A DNA stretch of 26,294 nucleotides from an uncultured Pseudomonas sp. (GTDB lineage Bacteria; Pseudomonadota; Gammaproteobacteria; Pseudomonadales; Pseudomonadaceae), in NCBI GenBank assembly GCA_943914515.1, contig CALUCI010000058.1, positions 1-26,294 on the forward strand. Reading direction: 5' to 3'. The first letter of the stretch is position 1; each line of letters starts with the position of its first letter. The position numbers and the translations under genes are program-made. Below are positions 16,567 to 25,119 of this stretch, one piece after another. Under the pieces are notes generated by a model. The model was not told the origin of the DNA, searched no databases, and worked only from the letters and a program-made list of their open reading frames with translations.

Positions 16567-19500
16567 TTGACGGTGGAAGTTTTGAACATAACCGACAAGA
16601 CCCGATATGCGGCGCCGATCGAGGTCCACACTGACGTTGACTCCCGGGAGGGAGTCGCCTCTGCGAGAGTTGTTCTGGGGACGCTGGTTGGTAACGATGG
16701 CGTTGGCCCGTCAATCAACCTGGGGCTGGTCTGGTCTGCACAGCACACTTGGTCAATCACCGGTATCAGCTATTTACTGTATATGGAAAAGAAGAAGTAC
16801 AACGGTTCAATAAACTATCGGTACGTTCTCCATCTGTCGAGTGGCGCTGTCGTGGAGTTTGAATCTGATAGTTTGGAAAAGAATTTTTATTTTTCAAATT
16901 TCAGGTTTGGCCATTCTGAGTCTGGATTTGAAGTGCGCTACAAAAATGGAGTTGTGGAGAACTTCTCGTTCAAGCAGGTTGTTCGCGACTCAACGAAGTT
17001 TATCGCGCATGATGCATTCATGGAGGGTGATCAACGTGCCGTGGTCAGTACGTTATATTTGCCGACTTCGATCTTTTCGCCTACCGGGTCAAGTGTTGCG
17101 CTGGAATGGAGAAAAGATCAGGTTGCCAAGGGGGAACTCGACTGGCTAAGTTTGAAGGTGCCGGTGTTTTGCATGCTGGAAAAAATCACCTCAGGCAAGA
17201 CAAACATTTTTGAAAGTCAGTTGGAGGGGAAAAAACTCAGTTTTACCCTGCATCCCAAGCACGCTGACAAGGTCGAGTACCAGCTGTCGGTCGAATCCAG
17301 TGATGTCATTGAAGGTGCACTTCCCTGGGGATGGTTTTCACAGATCAAACGGGTTGGCACCGGAGGTGTTTCAGAGGTCGCGTTCTCCTATGTTTCCCAG
17401 GGCGCGAAGAACAAGCCATCTCGTCTGGTCGGCGTCTCATCCCGTGCCATGCGGGTGTGCTTTGATTACAACAGTGACGGCAAGGTTGCCAAATGTACTC
17501 AGCAGTCCGCAGGGGCATGTACGGTTACCCGCAGTTATGTCTACAGCAAGACTCAAACGGACCTCGAAGTGAAATGTGGGACGTATGTCACGAAGCGACA
17601 GCAATGTTTCGCCGACGGGCTGCTTGTCAAAGACACACAGGTGCTGGGTGAGTGCAGTTCAGTCACCGAGATTTCCACGGTATCTGACAACAAGGCGTCA
17701 ACCCACACGACCACGACCAGCGTGACGTTAAAGAAAGGTAAAGACGTTCTGGTCGAGAAGGCACTGTCCGTGATCAATGCGGACGGCAACATCATCAAGA
17801 CGGTGGAGAAGGGGATCACCACCGAGCTCACGTATTATCCCGAGGGCCCGTCGTGGCACGATAATCCTGTGCGGAAAAAGGTCACTCACGTTTCGAGCGT
17901 GTCAGACGCGGTTTTATGGGGGGTGGACACGATTACGCTGAGCAGGTTTTTCCGTGACAGCGGGTACACCTGGGAGACGGTGAGTGACCATGTGTTGACG
18001 GTCGATTTTCCCGCAACCAAACACCCCAAGGATACGTTTGGGTTACCCGTTGAACTTGAATGTTGTCGCGAGCAAAACTTCTTCATAACCCGTCTTGAAT
18101 CGGAAAAGGTCTATGTGGGTGAAGGCGATGCGCGCGTTGATCTACGTTGGAAGTTCTATGGTTGTACCGCGCTGCCCGCATACGGAAGGAGTTCGGGGCC
18201 GGTCATGCCATCGCTGGTAATGACGGTTCTTTATCCCAAAACCGAAGATCGAAAAAAACTCAGCAAGTTTACGTCCGCGTCGATGACCTTGGAAAAAACC
18301 AGCTATGTAACGGCTACTGGCAGCATGGATTTTGGCCGCATATCTAAACGGGAATCCTGCCGCCTTGATTCAGACGGCAAGGAAAACGCTACTTCTCGCC
18401 ATGTAACCAGCTACAGCTACGCGTTCTCGAAGGACGTTCTGAGCACTACGATCACCGAAAAATTCGGCGATGAACTCACCACTGCCAGCACGGTGGCGAG
18501 CAACGTAGTCAGTGGGCAGGAGACCAGCGTCATTGATCCGCAAAAGAGCCAGACCACCTGGGCTTACGACGATCATGGTCGCCTGGTCGAGGAGGTCGAT
18601 AATGCCCAGGACAGCAAAACGCGCCAGGCTATCCATTTTCAACACCACAGCCTTCACATAGGCCATACGGTAACGATCCATGCATCGGATGTTGATCAAA
18701 AACGTGTGGAATACGATGTAGCGGGTAATCAGACCAAGGCCTGGACACGCGGCACTGGCTTCATCGGCTGGCGGCTGCTGTCACGCACAGAATTTGACGA
18801 TGCGGGGCGGCCCTCGGTACAGACGGATTACGATTATTTCCCCGATGGCACTCTGTTGAGTAAACGGGAACAACGCCTGCATTACGACGACTGGGGCCAG
18901 TTGCTCTATACCGAATTGCCTGGCGACATACACGTGTACTGCGAACACGATCCGATCAAGCGACAAACGCTGGAGTATGTAAAGGCGGGGGACAAGATCA
19001 CACGGAAAGTGCTGAGCAAATTCGATGAGCGGGGCAATCTCACAAGGCGCGAACTTCAGGACGGTACCGGTAAGGTCCAGACCTGGATCCAGCACGACTA
19101 CGATGGTGGCGACAGACTGACAAAAAGCAAAGACAGCTCTGGCCTGGAAACGGAGTTCACCTACGATTCGCGAGATCGCCTGATCAGTACCACTGAAGGC
19201 GGGGTCGTCGCCGAACATATTTACCTGACGCACGCGGATCTGGTGAGCAGGATCAAGGTCGGCAAAGACAAGGACACGGTCGAGGACGTGGGCAGCCGGA
19301 AGTTTGATGCGTTGTGCCGTGTAACCAAAACCACTGTCGGCGGACGAACAGTCGATCACAAGTACGAAGGCACGAGCCAACTGAGGACGCGCACTACCGC
19401 CGTTCCTGCAGTGGCCGAAGCGTTCACGAAGCACAGTGTCAAACACAGTTTCAGCGGCGGGGCTGGCAGTGGAGCCGTGGTGGAAAAGCATGTGGTGCAC

Positions 19501-21684
19501 ACAGAAGAGTCTTCTGTGACTCATGTGTACTCGCTACGCGGCGTCTTGTTGTCCTTCACCAATGCGTTCGGTCAAAAGACGGTGTATCACTACGACGCCT
19601 TCGGTCACAGAGTCAAGGCGCTCTCCGATGCCGTTCACAACACTTTCATTTATGACGGCTTCGGCATATTGACCGAGGAAACCGTCTGGCGTGTTCCCGA
19701 ACATTCGAGCGTGAAGATCAGCTACACCCACGACGCACTGGGGCAGGAAACTTCACGCAGTTTCGTCATTGATGACAAGCACAAGCTGAACCTGAAATAC
19801 ACCTACGACAAAGGCCGGATCAAAACCGCGCAGTTGTTGAACGACACGGCATCGGTCAGCAAGGAAGACTATGCCTACGATGAACAGGGTCGGTTGAAAA
19901 CCTGGACCTGCGATGGCACGCAACGGCCAACCGACCCCTGGTTGAAGGAGACATTGAAGAAGCAGTCCTTCACCTACGACGTGCTTGGCAATATCCAGAC
20001 CTGCATCAGTGAAACCACCGGCACCAAGAAAACCAACACGGCAACCTATGCCTACAGCGAAACCGATCGGATGCAGCCGATCAAGATCAGTCACTCGGAG
20101 AAAAGCTGCACGGCAGTCGACCTGACCTACGACACCGAAGGACGGTTGAGCCGAACCCCGGTGAACAAGCTGGACCTGCATTACGACAAGAATGGTCGGC
20201 AGGTGGGCTCGAGTGAGAAGCACCTGGCTCATTACGACAGCTTTGGTCGCCGAGTGCGAAACGAAGACCACTATTACGGCGAGTGGTTTTACTACAACGG
20301 CAACGCTCCGTACGCACGCAAAGGTGCTGTGCGCATCGGCGACAAGAAAACCTGTGATCACCGCCGGACGGTATTGTTGAACGAAAGCGCAGGTTGCGTG
20401 GCCCAGCAGCAAACCCTGGGAGGGGGTGGCGACCTGGAAATCAATACCTTCGAATTGAAGGACGTGCGTGGCAGCGTCATCGCTTCGTGGCGTATCGGCA
20501 AAGAGAGCTTCGAGTTCCTCCCGTTCACTCCTTACGGTTATCGCCCGAGCAAAGAAGATGACCTGCACTGGCTGGGCTTTACTGGCCAGCCCATGGATCG
20601 GCAGTTAGGCGGGGTCTACCACCTGGGCAATGGCTACCGCACCTTTGACCCGATAATCCAGGCGTTCCAGGCGCCGGACGACCCCGGTTTCAGCCCGTTT
20701 GGCGAAGGAGGGCGTAACTGGTATTCCTACTGTGGGGGCGATCCTGTGAACAGGGTCGACCCGACAGGGCATGCGAGTATCGTTGCTCAATGGCGGACAG
20801 TGGAAAGCGCGAGTACCCCGGTCGACCCGGTCGTTCGTGAAGTCATCGAAATGGGTGTCTCACTTGCGTTGATTCCTTTTAGCGGAGGGGGCTCGGTTGC
20901 AGCCGGCTGCCTAAGCGCTATTGCACTGGCCCAGGGCGCCGCGGGTATCGGTGCAGCGATGTTGCAAAATAGCGACCCCGACTCTGCGAGGGCCTTGCGC
21001 TGGCTTCAATTCGGTCTTGGGGTGGCAGAGGGCGTGGCCTCGTTCGGGCTGACGAGACCCGGTGCATATTCTGCGGCGCGGGGAGAGAGGTGGGCCACGC
21101 GCAGTGGCGGAACCCGGGGAGCGGTGACCGTTGGAGGTAATACGCCGTTCGGCACGCTTTACAACAACCCAGGTTCGAAGCGTCTGGTTATCGATGCCCA
21201 CGGCGGTGCCAGAGCTGCTTCTAAACGGGTCACCATGCCTGCCGGGATGGATATGAAATTTTTTGCAGACAAGGGGGCTGTCGCTCGTGTGAAGTATTAT
21301 CACGACAGCTTGATCGATTCGATAAAGGCGGGACCAAGGCGCGGACGGGCAGGCAAGGTAAACGTGCCTGACTATCATCTTTCTGCAATCACAGACGAAT
21401 GGCTTAAACCATTTTGGTTTTCAGAAGGCCAGCATGTTTCGGCAGGTGATTTGAAGAACGCCATGGACAGGATGTATCAATCAGCAGCCATATTGGGTGA
21501 CGCAAGCATTCTCCGGATCACTAGCGATGTGACTCTGGCGGACGTTATTTCATGGTTGGACAGTCAGCAAACCTATAGCTTTTCGAGTATTGAAGGGTTC
21601 TTCTGCCGAGGGGGCTTATCCAATAAGCTTTCCCATAAATGGTTGAAACGACTAAGGGCCACAGGTATCCATCGTTGGTGGTAG
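14692..21684 (+). CDS. Large Rhs/YD-repeat protein with tandem N-terminal modules and a His/Cys C-terminal domain
   Basis: This 2330-residue protein has five visible parts. Residues 1-625 are three tandem repeats (see the repeat entry). Residues ~630-1280 are a beta-rich region of lower G+C with no recognised family. Residues ~1285-1940 are Rhs/YD repeats, for example YDDHGRLVEE (from Y1292), YDSRDRLIS, YDAFGHRVK, YDEQGRLKTW and YDSFGRRVRN. Residues 1944-2027 are the Rhs-associated core, ending D2017-PVNRV-D2023-PTGH, the usual border where the C-terminal domain is released inside the Rhs shell. Residues 2028-2330 are a variable tail. It has a Gly/Ala-rich hydrophobic stretch (~2050-2115), then a domain with D2168-A-H2170-GG and F-C2305-RGG. 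From memory this resembles the domain catalogued as putative adhesin Stv. There is no signal peptide, PAAR domain or transmembrane anchor at the N-terminus. A GTGAGG ribosome site precedes the start and a terminator follows, so it is monocistronic. Confidence 0.88.
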   Translation: MIFDWIHCGEILSARDAQEGEVFRAFVIDELTDVKLEELEYKTPKEKLGQYSWVSEFCHDINRRSKLIQAGSWLEARGGNWGVEGSSYLNQLWSTTKDLRVFTTCPDARNWIKGQAIHADAALKATDEIIVTVRAEGSGHRYERFSFKPDAKRLSANQWLHDLALKINTSSAYIKAGCPGTTDKDKHRITPSEQKAANFIWLPKGSKLTANWYISELTEVAFVNSGRDALEKERITVFVVDDVADRELERIILPAEAANRGIRTWTTALCDKVNAAKGDARAGAKDKTSGALSVIAGTNHLNRLWTKYKDLRVFTTCPHRDNWEKLQPLLTDEVMTLDERVIVKVRSAATGRLCETLVFAPNKGRLTPGLWTRDLSTLINEQSLYLRAGQANAEKHLIETIADVYKSWIWAPKHSKLSVTWERCVLQSSGALESDRDAREGESVSVFVADEATGAILERRTYKAVKDSLGQYLWPRRFATDVNQSSRLVRMGDEDKNGVFTTFASKYQNKIWLLGKDLRVFTTAMHLDNWVQARSFAFENDLKAGDRIVVHVRSELTGYLYKSHTFTPTLKDKKATAADWTKALCEMLNKESVYLKAGCKNDKTRFIEPVADHQKNVIWVPLNSGLTVEVLNITDKTRYAAPIEVHTDVDSREGVASARVVLGTLVGNDGVGPSINLGLVWSAQHTWSITGISYLLYMEKKKYNGSINYRYVLHLSSGAVVEFESDSLEKNFYFSNFRFGHSESGFEVRYKNGVVENFSFKQVVRDSTKFIAHDAFMEGDQRAVVSTLYLPTSIFSPTGSSVALEWRKDQVAKGELDWLSLKVPVFCMLEKITSGKTNIFESQLEGKKLSFTLHPKHADKVEYQLSVESSDVIEGALPWGWFSQIKRVGTGGVSEVAFSYVSQGAKNKPSRLVGVSSRAMRVCFDYNSDGKVAKCTQQSAGACTVTRSYVYSKTQTDLEVKCGTYVTKRQQCFADGLLVKDTQVLGECSSVTEISTVSDNKASTHTTTTSVTLKKGKDVLVEKALSVINADGNIIKTVEKGITTELTYYPEGPSWHDNPVRKKVTHVSSVSDAVLWGVDTITLSRFFRDSGYTWETVSDHVLTVDFPATKHPKDTFGLPVELECCREQNFFITRLESEKVYVGEGDARVDLRWKFYGCTALPAYGRSSGPVMPSLVMTVLYPKTEDRKKLSKFTSASMTLEKTSYVTATGSMDFGRISKRESCRLDSDGKENATSRHVTSYSYAFSKDVLSTTITEKFGDELTTASTVASNVVSGQETSVIDPQKSQTTWAYDDHGRLVEEVDNAQDSKTRQAIHFQHHSLHIGHTVTIHASDVDQKRVEYDVAGNQTKAWTRGTGFIGWRLLSRTEFDDAGRPSVQTDYDYFPDGTLLSKREQRLHYDDWGQLLYTELPGDIHVYCEHDPIKRQTLEYVKAGDKITRKVLSKFDERGNLTRRELQDGTGKVQTWIQHDYDGGDRLTKSKDSSGLETEFTYDSRDRLISTTEGGVVAEHIYLTHADLVSRIKVGKDKDTVEDVGSRKFDALCRVTKTTVGGRTVDHKYEGTSQLRTRTTAVPAVAEAFTKHSVKHSFSGGAGSGAVVEKHVVHTEESSVTHVYSLRGVLLSFTNAFGQKTVYHYDAFGHRVKALSDAVHNTFIYDGFGILTEETVWRVPEHSSVKISYTHDALGQETSRSFVIDDKHKLNLKYTYDKGRIKTAQLLNDTASVSKEDYAYDEQGRLKTWTCDGTQRPTDPWLKETLKKQSFTYDVLGNIQTCISETTGTKKTNTATYAYSETDRMQPIKISHSEKSCTAVDLTYDTEGRLSRTPVNKLDLHYDKNGRQVGSSEKHLAHYDSFGRRVRNEDHYYGEWFYYNGNAPYARKGAVRIGDKKTCDHRRTVLLNESAGCVAQQQTLGGGGDLEINTFELKDVRGSVIASWRIGKESFEFLPFTPYGYRPSKEDDLHWLGFTGQPMDRQLGGVYHLGNGYRTFDPIIQAFQAPDDPGFSPFGEGGRNWYSYCGGDPVNRVDPTGHASIVAQWRTVESASTPVDPVVREVIEMGVSLALIPFSGGGSVAAGCLSAIALAQGAAGIGAAMLQNSDPDSARALRWLQFGLGVAEGVASFGLTRPGAYSAARGERWATRSGGTRGAVTVGGNTPFGTLYNNPGSKRLVIDAHGGARAASKRVTMPAGMDMKFFADKGAVARVKYYHDSLIDSIKAGPRRGRAGKVNVPDYHLSAITDEWLKPFWFSEGQHVSAGDLKNAMDRMYQSAAILGDASILRITSDVTLADVISWLDSQQTYSFSSIEGFFCRGGLSNKLSHKWLKRLRATGIHRWW

Positions 21685-21700
21685 CCTCTAAACCAACAAG

Positions 21701-21737
21701 ACAGGCGCTTGAATCGCTATTCAAGCGCCTGTTTTTT
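21701..21737 (+). terminator. Strong terminator of the rhs gene
   Basis: ACAGGCGCTTGAA and TTCAAGCGCCTGT are 13-bp perfect complements around TCGCTA, followed directly by a run of six T residues, 17 bases after the rhs stop. It separates rhs from the converging paaZ. On the minus strand the tail is weaker, so it mainly serves rhs. Nothing else is seen in the 90-base gap. Confidence 0.95.
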
Positions 21738-21774
21738 CGACTCCGGAAACAGTTCAGGTTCGAACCGTTTCTAC

Positions 21775-23829
21775 TTACCCCTCCCGCTTCACCACCAACG
21801 TCAAGATGTCATAACTGGCCACCAGTTCTCCCACCTGGTTGGTCACCTCCACATCCCACGCCACCACCCCTTGCGGGATGCCCTGCGGGCTCTTCTTGCC
21901 CTGGTCGATCTTGCGCTTGCAGGTCAGGCGCGCCTGGATGGTGTCGCCGATACCCACCGGGTTGATGAAGCGCAGGTTGTCCAGGCCGTAGTTGGCCAGT
22001 ACCGGGCCGGGCGCCGGGCTGACAAACAACCCCGCCGCCGCCGACAGCACGAAGTAGCCATGGGCGATGCGTTTGCCGAACTGCGATTCGCGGGCGGCGA
22101 TCTCGTCGAAGTGCATGTAGAAGTGATCGCCCGACAGGCAGCCGAAATTGACCAGGTCGGCCTCGGTGACGGTGCGGCGGTGGGTCAGCAGCGACTCGCC
22201 GATGCGCAGGTCTTCGAAGTGGCGGCGGAACGGGTGGACGTCGGTTTCGATCACCTCGGCGCCGCGCACGTATTCGCCGGTGACGGCAGTCAGCATGCTC
22301 GGCGAGCCCTGTACCGCCGCGCGTTGCAGGTAGTGCTTGACCGCGCGCAGGCCGCCCAGTTCTTCACCACCGCCGGCGCGACCGGGGCCGCCGTGTTTCA
22401 GTTGCGGCAGCGGCGAGCCGTGGCCGGTGGATTCCAGCGCTGCTTCGCGGTCCAGCACCAGCAAGCGGCCATGCCAGGCCGCCGCCACCGGAATGGCCTT
22501 GGCCGCCACCGCGCGGTCGGCGGTGACCAGGCTCGCCACCAGACTGCCCTTGCCACGGGCGGCCAGCACCAGGGCTTCGTCGAGATCGTCGTAGGTCATC
22601 AGGGTGCTGACCGGGCCGAACGCTTCGATATCGTGGGCGCCGCCGTCGGCATGGGCGTCACGGGCCAGCAGCAGGGTCGGGGCGAAGAATGCGCCGTTGG
22701 CCACGCCTTCACCACGCGGCTCGAAGCCGTCGCGGGCACCGAACAGCAGGTCGCAGCTCTGCAGCAGTTGTTCGACCCGCTCGCCGACGTCGGCCTGTTG
22801 GGCGTGGGAGGCGAGGGCGCCCATGCGCACACCTTCCACCGATGGATCGCCCACCACCACTTTGCTCAGGCGCTCGCGCAGGCGTGTCGCCACCGCGTCC
22901 AGGTGTTTTGCCGGGACGATGGCGCGGCGAATGGCGGTGCATTTCTGCCCGGCCTTGGTGGTCATTTCCCGCGCCACTTCCTTGATGTACAGCTCGAACT
23001 CTTCGCTGTCCGGGGTCACGTCCGGGCCGAGGATCGCGCAGTTCAGCGAGTCGGCTTCGGCGGTGAACGGTACCGAGTTGCGGATCAGGCTGGGGGTGAC
23101 CCGCAGTTTCGCCGCGGTGTCGGCGGAGCCGGTGAAGGTCACCAGGTCCTGGCCGTCGAGGCGCTCGAGCAGGTCGCCGGTGCTGCCGATCACCAGTTGC
23201 AGTGCACCTGCCGGCAGCAGCCCGGATTCGTCGATCAGGCGCACCACGGCTTCGGTCAGGTAGCTGGTGGCGGTGGCCGGTTTGATGATGCACGGCATGC
23301 CGGCGAGGAAGGTCGGCGCGAACTTCTCCAGCATTCCCCAGATCGGGAAGTTGAACGCGTTGATGTGCACGGCCACGCCGGCACGCGGCACCAGGATATG
23401 GCTGCCGGCGAAATGGCCCTGTTTGCCCAGCGGAATCGCCGGGCCTTCGTGGACCAGATTGCCCGAGGGCAGCTCGCGGGCACCGATGCCGGCGTAGGAG
23501 AACAGCGTGGCGTTGCCGCCTTCGATATCGATCCAGCTGTCGGCACGGGTGGCGCCGCTGTGGTGGGACAGGGCGTAGAGCTGTTCCTTGCGTTCGGCGA
23601 GGTACAGCGCCAGCGCCTTGAGGCGCTGCGCGCGTTGCTGGAAGTCCAGGTCCATCAGGCCGCTGCGGCCCTGCTGGCGGCCCCAGGCGAGGGCCTCGGC
23701 GAAGTCCGGGCGTTCCTCGTGGGCATGGGCCAGGACATGGCCGTCGATGGCGCTGCGCAGGGTCTGGGCGCCGTGCTGGCCGATCCAGCGGCCGGCGATG
23801 AAGCTTTGCAAGGTAGGGGCAGCAGACAT
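21775..23829 (-). CDS. paaZ: Bifunctional oxepin-CoA hydrolase / 3-oxo-5,6-dehydrosuberyl-CoA semialdehyde dehydrogenase
   Basis: PaaZ acts in the cytoplasmic phenylacetyl-CoA pathway. Its hydratase domain opens the oxepin-CoA ring and its dehydrogenase domain oxidises the reactive aldehyde with NADP. The 684-residue length matches the family. The aldehyde dehydrogenase domain (about 1-520) has catalytic C297 (KAGQKCTAI) and general base E258 (PFTAEADS). The MaoC-like hydratase domain (about 535-684) has D568 and H573 (SGDHFYMHFDE), spaced as the catalytic Asp/His of E. coli PaaZ. HGYFVLSAAAGLFV follows. A GGAGGA ribosome site lies about eight bases before the ATG. It is 35 bases downstream of paaM on the same strand and is the last gene of the visible paaL-paaM-paaZ block. 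In P. putida U nomenclature this is phaL. Both active sites look intact. Confidence 0.97.
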   Translation of the reverse strand: MSAAPTLQSFIAGRWIGQHGAQTLRSAIDGHVLAHAHEERPDFAEALAWGRQQGRSGLMDLDFQQRAQRLKALALYLAERKEQLYALSHHSGATRADSWIDIEGGNATLFSYAGIGARELPSGNLVHEGPAIPLGKQGHFAGSHILVPRAGVAVHINAFNFPIWGMLEKFAPTFLAGMPCIIKPATATSYLTEAVVRLIDESGLLPAGALQLVIGSTGDLLERLDGQDLVTFTGSADTAAKLRVTPSLIRNSVPFTAEADSLNCAILGPDVTPDSEEFELYIKEVAREMTTKAGQKCTAIRRAIVPAKHLDAVATRLRERLSKVVVGDPSVEGVRMGALASHAQQADVGERVEQLLQSCDLLFGARDGFEPRGEGVANGAFFAPTLLLARDAHADGGAHDIEAFGPVSTLMTYDDLDEALVLAARGKGSLVASLVTADRAVAAKAIPVAAAWHGRLLVLDREAALESTGHGSPLPQLKHGGPGRAGGGEELGGLRAVKHYLQRAAVQGSPSMLTAVTGEYVRGAEVIETDVHPFRRHFEDLRIGESLLTHRRTVTEADLVNFGCLSGDHFYMHFDEIAARESQFGKRIAHGYFVLSAAAGLFVSPAPGPVLANYGLDNLRFINPVGIGDTIQARLTCKRKIDQGKKSPQGIPQGVVAWDVEVTNQVGELVASYDILTLVVKREG

Positions 23830-23864
23830 CGTGTGTGTCCTCCGATTCTTTCAGTAAGGCGCTG

Positions 23865-25091
23865 TTACCACAGCGCCAGGGTGTAGCCGACGATCAGGCG
23901 GTTCTCGTCCAGGGCATTGGTCAGGCCGTTGCCGGAACGGAAGGTGACGTTGCGCCAGCGCAGGCTGACGTTCTTCAGCGGGCCGCTCTGGATCACGTAG
24001 GCGAGGTCGGTGTCGCGCTCGCGCTCACGGCCGTTGTCGATGCCCGCAGCCTTGGCGTGGCGGCCGTCGGTGTAACGGGTCATGAAGCTCAGGCCGGGCA
24101 CGCCGAGGGCGGCGAAGTCGTAGTCGTAGCGCGCCTGCCAGGAGTCGAGCCCGGCGCGGGTGAAGGTGTTGAAGGTGACCAGGTTGACGGTGTACGGGTC
24201 GCCGCCATTGAGGAACGGAAACGCACTGTCGCCGGACATCTGCTGGAAGGTGCCGCTGAACTTGTGCGCCCCCAGCGCCAGGGTGAACATGCCGTTGAAG
24301 TTGCGGTTGTCGATGCGCCCGGCGCGTTCGGCGCCGTCGCCGCGGCTGTCGAAGTAGCGCAGGTCGCTGCGCAGGCTCAGGCCTTCGCCTAGCGGCAGGG
24401 TGTGGACCAGGCCGACAAATTGCTGGCGGTAGATCTCTTCGAGCTTGGCGTAGTAGTAGGTCACCGCCAGTTGCGGGTTGAAGGCGTAGGTGCCGCCGCC
24501 GAAGTCGAAATGGTCGCTGGTGGCGGCGCCGTAGCCGATGTCATCGTTGCTCGACGAGTCACGCAGGTTGGCCTTGGTCAGGCGCCCGCCATTGAGAGTC
24601 AGGCCATCGATTTCCTGGCTGGTGAGCAGGCCGCCGCTGAAGGTCGAGGCGAGCAGGCGGGTGTCGTTGTAGGTCACCACCGGCAGCAGCGGTTGCAGGG
24701 TGCCGAGGCGCAGCACGCTCTTCGACAGGCGCACCTTGGCGGTCATGCCCAGCTCGCTGTAGTCGTCGGCCGGCTCCAGGCTGTTGCGCCCGTAGGGCAG
24801 CAGGCCGGTGCCACGGCGGTCACGGCTGGAGTCGAGCTTGATGCCCAGTTGGCCCATGGCATCCACGCCAAAGCCGAGGGTGCCGTCGGTGAAGCCGGAC
24901 TCCAGCTTGGCGGTGAAGCCCTGGGCCCATTCCTCGGCCTTGGCTTGCGGCGCGTTGTCCTGGCGGAAATCGCGGTTGATGTAGTGGTTGCGCAGCTCGA
25001 TTTTCGCGTGGCTGTCCTCGACGAAGCCGGCCATGGCAGGCGCGCAGACGAGGGGCAGGGCAATGCCTGCGAGAAGGCGAACAGGGTTCAT
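23865..25091 (-). CDS. paaM: OprD-family outer-membrane porin, phenylacetate channel
   Basis: OprD-family porins are 18-strand outer-membrane barrels that pass specific small solutes. In pseudomonads the member beside the phenylacetate permease (PhaK/PaaM) admits phenylacetate. The 408-residue product has a signal peptide (MNPVRLLAGIALPLVCAPAMA, cleaved before GFVEDSH). It also has the OprD start pattern (KIELRNHYINRDFR), repeated GLTLNGGRL-, RYDYDFAALGVPGLSFMTRY- and DLAYVIQSGPLKN-type strands, and the family ending (ENRLIVGYTLALW) with a terminal aromatic. It starts 28 bases after the permease stop and ends 35 bases before paaZ, so it is clearly inside the operon. Substrate assignment rests on this context, since OprD paralogues are numerous in Pseudomonas. 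Confidence 0.88.
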   Translation of the reverse strand: MNPVRLLAGIALPLVCAPAMAGFVEDSHAKIELRNHYINRDFRQDNAPQAKAEEWAQGFTAKLESGFTDGTLGFGVDAMGQLGIKLDSSRDRRGTGLLPYGRNSLEPADDYSELGMTAKVRLSKSVLRLGTLQPLLPVVTYNDTRLLASTFSGGLLTSQEIDGLTLNGGRLTKANLRDSSSNDDIGYGAATSDHFDFGGGTYAFNPQLAVTYYYAKLEEIYRQQFVGLVHTLPLGEGLSLRSDLRYFDSRGDGAERAGRIDNRNFNGMFTLALGAHKFSGTFQQMSGDSAFPFLNGGDPYTVNLVTFNTFTRAGLDSWQARYDYDFAALGVPGLSFMTRYTDGRHAKAAGIDNGRERERDTDLAYVIQSGPLKNVSLRWRNVTFRSGNGLTNALDENRLIVGYTLALW

Positions 25092-25119
25092 TGTTGTTAT
25101 TCCCGAGTCGATTCTTGTT

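Noticed and set aside
21685..21774. Immunity gene or orphan Rhs tip after the rhs gene
   Set aside because: Only 90 bases are available. They hold a terminator hairpin and no start codon with a ribosome site or extended frame.
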